DNA of 36,382 bases, taken from the IMG/VR virus record IMGVR_UViG_3300025894_000028, positions 1 through 36,382 of that record. The stretch is one strand, 5' to 3'. Of this stretch, positions 28,478 to 34,635 are shown one piece after another (positions within the stretch are counted from its first letter, which is position 1; the number at the start of each line of letters is the position of its first letter). The notes beneath the pieces were generated by a model. It was given only the letters and a program-made list of their open reading frames with translations, had not been told where the DNA came from and made no database searches. Source of the DNA: a virus. The translations under genes were made by a program, and so were the position numbers.

Positions 28478-29314
28478 TTATTTAGCGCAAGGTGAATCCG
28501 GTGAATCTGCCGGGTTATTATTTGTAGAAGCAGGCCCTGTGCCATCTGGTTTAGTACCGCCCTTTGTATCGGCAACATCTGTTTTAGCACCACCTGTACC
28601 AGAACCTGTACCAGAACCTGTACCAGAACCTGATCTTAAACCACTTCCAGCTACTAACAATTCTTCATATAATTTATCTTCATTAACAATTACAGGCCCA
28701 TTCTCAACCTGCGAGGTATCTAATGCATTGATAATAATGTCGTCTTCAGTGGTCTTAATCACTTTAACATCGTCCTTAGCCATGTCGCTTAAAATAGAAT
28801 TTACAACGGGGTCGGTTTGTGTATGCATACCCAATCTAACATTAGTACCATCAAATTCATAATTCTTTTTACCAACAGGTATCACGTTAGGTGGCAATAA
28901 AGTTTCCTTATTGTATTTCTTTTTAAGTGCTTCTAATCTTCTTTGATCAGTTTTACTTAATCTTTTGGTCTGTATAAACTGGTTTTTAATTGGATTGTCC
29001 TCATACATCGCAGGAGTCTCTAACTTAAAATATGGAATTGTATCCATTGGAATATAAAGAGTCTCACCTGGCATAATAGAGAAGGGATCTGAGATACCAT
29101 TAAACTTCATAATTATATCTAAACCAGAAGCAGAGTTATAGTATTCTACTGCAATTAAATCAGGTCTAACTATTTCATCTTCTTTAACAATATGTACTGC
29201 AGCTAACTGATACTCATTAGGATCTAAAGTTCTAAAGAGCATAGTAGGTTGTGCTAACAATAACTTAGTCTTGTCAGTATTTAACTTCTTATTTTTAAAT
29301 ATCTTAAAGTTCAT
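28478..29314 (-). CDS. Baseplate wedge protein, gp53/LysM-like
   Basis: 278 aa. Residues 50-90 contain a stretch (DLIAVEYYN ... FNGISDPFSIMPGETLYIP) matching the LysM-like pattern of T4 gp53-type wedge proteins, in which 'the position is run along a fibre' helices lead to an Asp-Pro-Phe and a final Leu-Tyr-Ile-Pro strand. Gp53 joins neighbouring wedges when the baseplate closes around the hub. The remainder is charged, and residues 223-242 form a Gly/Ser/Thr linker made of GSGT repeats, followed by a disordered Pro/Asn-rich tail. That tail is unusual for gp53, which is shorter in T4 (about 200 residues). The gene lies between two hub candidates, which supports a baseplate role. A generic LysM-containing virion protein is the alternative. 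Confidence 0.55.
   Translation of the reverse strand: MNFKIFKNKKLNTDKTKLLLAQPTMLFRTLDPNEYQLAAVHIVKEDEIVRPDLIAVEYYNSASGLDIIMKFNGISDPFSIMPGETLYIPMDTIPYFKLETPAMYEDNPIKNQFIQTKRLSKTDQRRLEALKKKYNKETLLPPNVIPVGKKNYEFDGTNVRLGMHTQTDPVVNSILSDMAKDDVKVIKTTEDDIIINALDTSQVENGPVIVNEDKLYEELLVAGSGLRSGSGTGSGTGSGTGGAKTDVADTKGGTKPDGTGPASTNNNPADSPDSPCAK
28593..28628 (-). repeat. Three exact 12-base tandem repeats encoding GSGT units
   Basis: The plus-strand unit cctgtaccagaa occurs three times in a row (28593, 28605, 28617). It encodes the repeated Gly-Ser-Gly-Thr linker of the gp53-like protein. Slippage would change linker length in frame. Confidence 0.9.
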
Positions 29315-29328
29315 GTTTAATTATTATT

Positions 29329-31167
29329 TTATCCAGCAGACATATCAGATAGTCTACTAACGTAAGGCGCATTTCCAATATTAGTGCCTGATTTTCCGCC
29401 ATATGCATCTACATTAACCATTGCATCGATGTCTAGACCTTCGCCTTCTCCCCATTCAGGTTGTAAATACATTCTGCCTCGACCTGCATTAAACATTGAT
29501 TCAATTTCAGTTTTATCTCTTGGTCTACCTGGCTTTAGTGTGATTTCAACTTTCATTTTAGTTGGAAATCCTTCAAAACCTAAAGGACCTTCAAAACTAA
29601 TATCGGTGTCCTGTAACGCTAAGTTACCACAAACCATAATAGGATTCATTGGATTACCAATAGTTACATGCCATTGGCCAGTCGGATCACCAGTTAAGAA
29701 TGCTTTAATAACATCACCACCAGAAGGTCCACCTAATAGTTTCATTAGACCGCCACCGACGATGTTTTCTAATATACTTGAATCACCTAAGATTTTGTTA
29801 AGCCCTGCACCACTTTTTAAATTACCGGCAGTTTTCTTAAGTTGATCCATAAAGTTTCCACCCATACCAGCCAAGGTATCTGCGATAGAACCTAGATAAC
29901 CAGCATAGTCACCTGATGCTAATTTACTCATATCACCGAATGGTTTACCAGTTGAACCAGAACCACTAAATCTAGTAGCTCCACCCCAGAAAGGTGCGTT
30001 ATTATATGTTAAAGCTAATATGTTGGCTAATGTATCCATAAATGCTACCTTTGGACTGGTACCTGGATAAGACTTAAGATCATAGTGAAAAGTTAACTTA
30101 AACTCTTGTTCAAATTTAAGCCCCTTTCCTCTAGCTAATACATTATCTATAATATTAAGAGGTCCAAATACTTTATTAGGATACGTGTCTTTAGCATGAT
30201 CTACATTGCCCTGTGTTCTAAGATTTTTAGCCTGAACAGACGTGAATCCATTTAAACCCGACTCTATCGCAGATCCAACAGAGCTTCCGCCAATCGCTGC
30301 ACCTGCTGCACCCCTATCAGTTTCTCTTGATGAAGCATCTTGTATTTCAGATTTAGCCTCTTCCCATTTAAAACCAGTTTTAAATTTAAGTATTTCTTTT
30401 AGGTCATTACCTAATGCAGGCGACAACCAAGTTACAGCTCTTGCCAAGTCTGGAGAACTTACATCAATAGGTTCTTTTCCGTCCGAACCCTGTTGTTTAG
30501 GACTTAATAAGTCATCACTAACTGGATAAGCAAACCTCCTAAGAGTAATTAAATAATCATTAGATATTTGACCATAGTGTTCCATTTGAATAAAATCACT
30601 ATAACTGTATGAGAAAGATTCACCGCCGGTGTGTTTTGAATATTCAACTATGTTATTGGCTGTAGGTGCTTGGTATATACCACCTGCGCTGTATTTCACC
30701 ACAGGCCTATTGTAATCAATACTATCGGTTGGGCTTTTATCAAAGTTTACCATTCCAGCGCGATTAGCATATCTATGCAAAGTCCAGTTATTAAATAAAC
30801 TTCTAGGTGCTTTTCCAAGATTAACTGTGTCTCCTTGATCCTCTATTTTAGAACCACTTTCACCTGAAACAACTTTGTTTACGGCATATGATCTAGAATC
30901 CCTACCATTCTGATATAAAGATTTTTTATCTTGTGCTACGCCGAATACATTTTCAGAATTTAACGTGGTTTTACCCGTACCCTTTAAATCTTCCGGTGGA
31001 GGAGGAGTTTCGCCTAATGCACCTGCTTTAGGTGTTTTAGTTTTAACCTCTTTGCCAGCCTTGACATCGTCATAAACGTACTCAACAGTATCAAGACCAG
31101 TGGTCTTATCAATAACGTTTAGTACTTTTTTAAATATAAAATTAGCGTCGTCTCCTATTCCTGACAT
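29329..31167 (-). CDS. Baseplate structural protein, gp48/gp54-like (tube-baseplate) candidate
   Basis: Large 612-aa virion protein. The N-terminal 200 residues are polar and probably extended. A Gly-rich, low-complexity section lies at about residues 395-500. The last ~110 residues are the most informative: a block containing WHVTIGNPMNPIMVCGN, then a Gly/Phe-rich turn, then KMKVEITLKPGRPRD. This resembles the C-terminal part of T4 gp48/gp54, the tail-tube-like proteins that cap the baseplate hub and start tube polymerisation. The assignment comes from pattern memory, so the exact gp identity is uncertain. It begins the hub cluster, 14 bases before the gp53-like gene and behind a promoter-like motif. 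It could instead be another tube-associated or hub protein. Confidence 0.55.
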   Translation of the reverse strand: MSGIGDDANFIFKKVLNVIDKTTGLDTVEYVYDDVKAGKEVKTKTPKAGALGETPPPPEDLKGTGKTTLNSENVFGVAQDKKSLYQNGRDSRSYAVNKVVSGESGSKIEDQGDTVNLGKAPRSLFNNWTLHRYANRAGMVNFDKSPTDSIDYNRPVVKYSAGGIYQAPTANNIVEYSKHTGGESFSYSYSDFIQMEHYGQISNDYLITLRRFAYPVSDDLLSPKQQGSDGKEPIDVSSPDLARAVTWLSPALGNDLKEILKFKTGFKWEEAKSEIQDASSRETDRGAAGAAIGGSSVGSAIESGLNGFTSVQAKNLRTQGNVDHAKDTYPNKVFGPLNIIDNVLARGKGLKFEQEFKLTFHYDLKSYPGTSPKVAFMDTLANILALTYNNAPFWGGATRFSGSGSTGKPFGDMSKLASGDYAGYLGSIADTLAGMGGNFMDQLKKTAGNLKSGAGLNKILGDSSILENIVGGGLMKLLGGPSGGDVIKAFLTGDPTGQWHVTIGNPMNPIMVCGNLALQDTDISFEGPLGFEGFPTKMKVEITLKPGRPRDKTEIESMFNAGRGRMYLQPEWGEGEGLDIDAMVNVDAYGGKSGTNIGNAPYVSRLSDMSAG

Positions 31168-31186
31168 ATCTGTGAATATTCTTTTT

Positions 31187-31197
31187 TATATATATCC
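31187..31197 (-). promoter_or_regulatory. Candidate phage promoter motif GGATATATATA
   Basis: Minus-strand GGATATATATA, about 29 bases upstream of the 612-aa gene's ATG and inside one of the four longest gaps. A second related copy (AGATATATTA) overlaps the stop codon of the upstream gene at about 31214-31223. The leader also shares AGGTGGA-N8-AAAAAGA with the leader of the 2502-aa gene. Promoter function is inferred from recurrence. Confidence 0.4.
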
Positions 31198-31221
31198 ACC
31201 TAATATGGTAGGATAATATAT

Positions 31222-31821
31222 CTAGACCCACTCTGCACCGTCCATTTCGTCAGTTTCAGGTCTATATAGTAGATTATCAGACCATTTAGGATCTTTAGGG
31301 TATTTATCCCCTAAAAATTTTTGGAGGGATTTGACATATTCACCTTTAGTGTGCCAGTAGAATTCACCATCTCTATAGACAGATCTATTAACAAGTTCAT
31401 ATAGCTCTTTAAGTTTAAGCTCTACGTGGAATGTTTGTATTTTATTAAATAGTATTTCTTGCTCAGCCCTAGTTCTTGTACAGAAGACTGAATCAACTAT
31501 TATAAGATATTGTTTCCACTTAGCACCATTAAAGATATTATTTTCAATATCATTAACTGTTGGATACAATGCTCTTTTGAGATTAATTTTAGTATCTCTA
31601 CCATCAAAGTCTTTTATAAATCTACCGCCAAAAAGATTTTTCTTTAGGAAGTATACATTATCATAAAATCTTTTAATTCTAATCTGGTATTGTGGATTAA
31701 CGTCATCAAATTTAACGTCATAAATAGTTGCTCTAACAGGAATTAGAACATTAGGCTGTTGTGTAGTTGAAACAAGGGCATGTATTTGATCGCCCTTTGC
31801 AAAGAGCTGGTGTTTAATCAT
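31222..31821 (-). CDS. Hypothetical protein (199 aa)
   Basis: Unrecognised, basic and aromatic-rich. The first half looks beta-rich (residues 1-60, including VRATIYDVKF and QYQIRIKRFY). The second half looks more helical, with a TRTRAEQEILFNKIQTF stretch and an acidic end (ETDEMDGAEWV). No signal peptide or transmembrane helix is seen. It overlaps the 133-aa gene by eight bases and is followed by a 54-base gap that carries a promoter-like motif, so it probably ends a small-gene unit. A virion or assembly role is possible from position only. Confidence 0.7.
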   Translation of the reverse strand: MIKHQLFAKGDQIHALVSTTQQPNVLIPVRATIYDVKFDDVNPQYQIRIKRFYDNVYFLKKNLFGGRFIKDFDGRDTKINLKRALYPTVNDIENNIFNGAKWKQYLIIVDSVFCTRTRAEQEILFNKIQTFHVELKLKELYELVNRSVYRDGEFYWHTKGEYVKSLQKFLGDKYPKDPKWSDNLLYRPETDEMDGAEWV

Positions 31822-32215
31822 TGTCTATAAATCTAACATTATCAAATTTGCTTAAAACACCACTTTTGGGATAATCGCATCTGTTAATAACGAGTAGATC
31901 TAATTCACACGGATCAACTATCATATCATTGATAAAATCCCTAAAATTGTTTACAGTCTCTGCATTCAAAGTTTTAAACATATAGAGGATCTTGACATTT
32001 TCTCTATCATCAAGATCCTCTAATACTTTTTCTATACTCTTTCTAATGTAAATAGAAATGATTATATTAGAAGGTTCAGCACTGCTAGGATCACTTTTAA
32101 CCAGTCTGTTAAAAATATCATAGTAAGAAACAGAGAGATCATAGTTACCTGCTTTAGATAACTTATCAAACTCTGTTCTTGTCTTGCACCAAACTCCTTC
32201 TATTTTCAAATTCAT
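31814..32215 (-). CDS. Hypothetical protein (133 aa)
   Basis: I do not recognise this protein. It has an alternating alpha/beta look, with hydrophobic strands such as NIIISIYIRK and LDLLVINRCD, but no catalytic motif. It overlaps the preceding gene by four bases (ATGA) and the following gene by eight bases, so the three genes are almost certainly translated together. It lies directly upstream of the structural genes of the hub. Function unknown. Confidence 0.7.
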   Translation of the reverse strand: MNLKIEGVWCKTRTEFDKLSKAGNYDLSVSYYDIFNRLVKSDPSSAEPSNIIISIYIRKSIEKVLEDLDDRENVKILYMFKTLNAETVNNFRDFINDMIVDPCELDLLVINRCDYPKSGVLSKFDNVRFIDND

Positions 32216-32535
32216 CCGTTTAACATGGACTCTAATCTTTTGATCTCTTTTTGTAAGACTAGGATCTTATTTTTAACTTCGTTTTCAGAACCCCTATACT
32301 GTGCACCCCATCCCATTGTAATTCTAACAAGATCCGGATCCAAATCAGTTCCTACATCCATGCCTAGATCAAATATTAAATCTTTTAAAAATTTAACTTG
32401 ATTAGATCTCTTCATCGGCCCTTCAAATTCATAGACATGTCTAGATTCAAACTCTTCTCCACCCCCATTTACATTATCATCAACAAGAGTCTTGATGACA
32501 CCATTATCTGCTGGTTCAATACCGATACTTAGCAT
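32212..32535 (-). CDS. Hypothetical protein (107 aa)
   Basis: An unrecognised acidic protein. Residues 1-75 are mixed alpha/beta in character with several Asp and Gly residues. Residues 82-107 look like a short coiled coil (NEVKNKILVLQKEIKRLESM). No signal peptide or membrane segment is seen. The stop codon overlaps the next start in an ATGA arrangement, which indicates translational coupling with the 133-aa gene. It may be a small assembly or chaperone protein for the baseplate, judged from position only. Confidence 0.7.
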   Translation of the reverse strand: MLSIGIEPADNGVIKTLVDDNVNGGGEEFESRHVYEFEGPMKRSNQVKFLKDLIFDLGMDVGTDLDPDLVRITMGWGAQYRGSENEVKNKILVLQKEIKRLESMLNG

Positions 32536-32545
32536 AGTTTGTGTT

Positions 32546-32968
32546 TTATTTTCTAGAAGCTAAACTAGCTTTAGCTTTTTTCATTAATTCCTTTGCCTCG
32601 TTTTTATCTTCACGATAAGTGGCTTTGTTTTTGGTAAAAAAGATTGCAGCTGCTTCCTCTAACATATTGATCTCATCTGCATTATAACCCATATCATACC
32701 ATGTTTCTTTCATGTTGGCTAATTTAGCCTCAAACACTTCTTCCCACTGCTTTTCAATTTTAGCACGTCTGATGTCCTGGATTCGTTGTCCAGTTTTAAT
32801 ATTCTCTGCACGAAAATTAGCCCTAGTTGGATTAAAGAATGATAACTTACTGAGGTATCTTAATACACCTTGTTGTTTTAACCTGCGTCTACGTTCTCTG
32901 CGATTAGGAATTTCCTGATTCTGTTGAGTCTGTGTTGCTTCTGGTTGTTGTGTTGCTTGTTCTTCCAT
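32546..32968 (-). CDS. Hypothetical Arg-rich helical protein (140 aa)
   Basis: No family is recognised. The first 20 residues are Gln/Thr/Glu-rich and look disordered. A strongly basic patch RRERRRRLK follows at about residues 23-31. The rest is charged and probably alpha-helical (for example residues 58-140, rich in Lys, Glu and Ala). The basic patch could bind nucleic acid or an acidic partner. The start overlaps the upstream gene by 65 bases. The next Met is at residue 86, which would cut off most of the conserved-looking part, so the long start is kept. It is one of six small genes just upstream of the hub genes, a place where T4-like phages can carry assembly factors; function is unknown. 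Confidence 0.7.
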   Translation of the reverse strand: MEEQATQQPEATQTQQNQEIPNRRERRRRLKQQGVLRYLSKLSFFNPTRANFRAENIKTGQRIQDIRRAKIEKQWEEVFEAKLANMKETWYDMGYNADEINMLEEAAAIFFTKNKATYREDKNEAKELMKKAKASLASRK

Positions 32969-33530
32969 TATTGTAATAATTAGTAATAAATGTTTCGATT
33001 TGTTCTTTTAGTTCGTCTCTTAAATTATCTATCTGATTTTCTACGAGCGCTGCAATTTGTGAATTTAGATCCTTTTTAGTAATATCCATTTGATCTTTAA
33101 GAAGAGCATAAACTTCTTTAGAAGGCAAGTTTACTTTAATAGGTAAATCTGCACGATTCTTAGTGCTCATCTTCTTAAGCAATTCCATCATTACATTTAT
33201 TTCTTGTAATGGTTCTGGATCTCTTCGGGGTCTAACTGGTGTTGCGTCAGTAGGTTCCACATCTCTTCGTGGTCTAACTGGTGTTGCACTAGTAGGATCG
33301 ACATAAGTTGTAATTCCACCAAAATCTTTAGCAATCATATCAGCCTGATCGGCCGTGCTTGCAGGTAATAAAAACTCATTAATCAATGATCTATTACACT
33401 GAGTACCATCTGTAAAAATAACCCATTTTGGATCATTCTTATCTGGGTCAACCTTTACTACCTGACCAACCCTTTCGGATTTAATCCAAACGTAAAATTG
33501 ACCTTTTTCCATTTCTTGTTGTTTAGCCAT
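32904..33530 (-). CDS. Hypothetical coiled-coil protein with ATPVRPRRD tandem repeat (208 aa)
   Basis: I prefer the Met at 33530 (MAKQQEMEKG) over one 11 codons upstream (33563), because the upstream start would run 29 bases into the preceding gene while this one begins four bases after its stop. Residues 10-56 form a compact, beta-looking domain with several aromatics (YVWIKSERVG, WVIFTDG). Residues 82-90 and 96-104 are two exact ATPVRPRRD repeats in a flexible linker. Residues 140-183 are a probable coiled coil, and the tail is Ser/Thr/Asn-rich. No enzyme motif is seen. The layout (small globular head, linker, coiled coil) would suit an oligomeric virion or assembly protein, but that is a guess. 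Its 3' end overlaps the next gene by 65 bases. Confidence 0.75.
   Translation of the reverse strand: MAKQQEMEKGQFYVWIKSERVGQVVKVDPDKNDPKWVIFTDGTQCNRSLINEFLLPASTADQADMIAKDFGGITTYVDPTSATPVRPRRDVEPTDATPVRPRRDPEPLQEINVMMELLKKMSTKNRADLPIKVNLPSKEVYALLKDQMDITKKDLNSQIAALVENQIDNLRDELKEQIETFITNYYNNGRTSNTTTRSNTDSTESGNS
33214..33292 (-). repeat. Imperfect direct repeat encoding ATPVRPRRD twice
   Basis: Two near-identical segments on the plus strand, roughly 33221-33247 and 33263-33289 (shared core ggtctaactggtgttgc preceded by tctcttcg), lie 42 bases apart in frame and encode the two ATPVRPRRD units. Boundaries are approximate. Confidence 0.7.
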
Positions 33531-33534
33531 GAAT

Positions 33535-33765
33535 TTATTTTTTAATATCTGCAATAGCCTCATTTTTTACAAATATTGGTTTACTATTATTATATGCAAC
33601 ATCTGTAAAAGGTTTAATAAAAGCATCTGACTCAGTAGATCCTATAATGGCATCAGACTTTTGTAATCGCCTTAACCAGTATTCACCAAATTCCGCATCG
33701 CCAATTTCATTTAATTGTTTTTGTAGTTGTTTAACTTCAGGTAAAAATAATTTGTTAAATCCCAT
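33535..33765 (-). CDS. Small hypothetical protein (76 aa)
   Basis: I do not recognise this 76-residue protein. It starts MGFNKLFLPEVKQLQKQL, followed by a mostly charged, probably helical sequence and a Lys-ending C-terminus. It has no signal peptide, membrane segment or obvious motif. Its stop codon is four bases upstream of the preferred start of the next gene, and it begins six bases after the lipoprotein gene's upstream partner region (its own start lies just before the lipoprotein stop on the plus-strand map), so it is part of the same transcript. The leader is A-rich with no Shine-Dalgarno site. Coding status rests on tight packing and an uninterrupted frame. The function is unknown. 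Confidence 0.7.
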   Translation of the reverse strand: MGFNKLFLPEVKQLQKQLNEIGDAEFGEYWLRRLQKSDAIIGSTESDAFIKPFTDVAYNNSKPIFVKNEAIADIKK

Positions 33766-33771
33766 GTTTTT

Positions 33772-34623
33772 TTATTTTAAATTGTCTTTCTTTACATTTG
33801 TTGGTTTAGATCTTCTAGGCTGAGTAGTCGTCCTATTATTTGTTCTAACAGGTCTAATATTATTAGGTACATTATTGATCGGTGGTGTGACGGTTCTCAT
33901 AGGTGGTCTTACATCAGATCTTCTGATAGGCGTTCTAATAGTTCTTACATTATTTGGAATTGGTGTCCTAGTTGGTCTAATATTATTCGGCAGTGTTTGA
34001 GTTCTTGTGGGTCTAGTTCTAATAACTCCAGTCGGTGTGTTGGTTCTAGTTGATCGCACTCTAGGTGAAACATTACCTCTTCTACCATTTATATTAGATC
34101 TTCTCCAATTGTATGGCACATATGTATTGTTCCATCCATAATAGTTATTCCATCCATAATAGTTATTCCATCCATTGCCATAATAAACATTGCCCATCCA
34201 ATTATTATATCCCCATATTTGATTATTCCAATAATTGTAACCTCCCCAGTTCCAGTTATATAAAGACGCTCTCATAAAACCATCACTAGGCCTACACCAA
34301 TATGGATTATAAGTAAAATCAGACCAATTGTTTAAATCATGAAATCCATGAGTTCTGCAATGAATCCAATTTCCACCAAATGAAAGTCCTAAATCTTGAG
34401 GATCTAAATTTTTAAATGTGTCAAAGTTGCTTGTGAACGTTTTTACCTCAATTGGACTGGATACATTCAACGACTGTCTTTGTGCAGCGTAATTTAATGT
34501 AGCAATTCTAAAATCTAAAGACGCACAACTACTCATAAGTAAAGCTAGTGCACCTACAGCTAAAATCTTTAGCATTATAGTTACCTTATCCGCATTACTG
34601 AGTCTATTTAAAAATCCTTTCAT
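33772..34623 (-). CDS. Predicted lipoprotein with Trp/Asn/Tyr/Gly-rich repeats and basic Arg/Pro/Thr tail
   Basis: The N-terminus has a hydrophobic stretch at about residues 17-32 ending in LLMSSC, a plausible lipobox with Cys33 as the lipidated residue. A Met at residue 17 (start 34575) would give a short classical lipoprotein signal and is an alternative start. Residues 122-173 are very rich in Trp, Asn, Tyr and Gly and include tandem NNYYGW units. Residues 174-283 are rich in Arg, Thr and Pro with recurring PNN(I/V)R motifs. No catalytic domain is recognised. From memory, proteins of this make-up are common as surface lipoproteins in Flavobacteriia. In a phage the gene may be a host-derived cargo gene acting at the cell envelope, for example in superinfection exclusion, but that is inference. 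It lies between the helicase and a run of small unknown genes. Confidence 0.75.
   Translation of the reverse strand: MKGFLNRLSNADKVTIMLKILAVGALALLMSSCASLDFRIATLNYAAQRQSLNVSSPIEVKTFTSNFDTFKNLDPQDLGLSFGGNWIHCRTHGFHDLNNWSDFTYNPYWCRPSDGFMRASLYNWNWGGYNYWNNQIWGYNNWMGNVYYGNGWNNYYGWNNYYGWNNTYVPYNWRRSNINGRRGNVSPRVRSTRTNTPTGVIRTRPTRTQTLPNNIRPTRTPIPNNVRTIRTPIRRSDVRPPMRTVTPPINNVPNNIRPVRTNNRTTTQPRRSKPTNVKKDNLK
34132..34179 (-). repeat. 18-base tandem repeat inside the lipoprotein gene
   Basis: Two exact 18-base copies (34132-34149 and 34150-34167, unit ccatccataatagttatt on the plus strand) are followed by a partial third copy. The unit keeps the reading frame and encodes NNYYGW, so copy number could change by slippage without breaking the protein. 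Confidence 0.85.
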
Positions 34624-34635
34624 AATAGTGTGGTT

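Noticed and set aside
29384-29845. Plus-strand 153-codon open frame opposite the 612-aa gene
   Set aside because: Ser/Pro-rich translation is the complement of a Gly-rich coding stretch; no initiation context or neighbours on that strand.
31199-31217. Imperfect inverted repeat around tccacctaatatggtagga considered as a terminator
   Set aside because: The stem is short and bulged and is followed by TATATATAAAAAA on the minus strand, not by a run of T.
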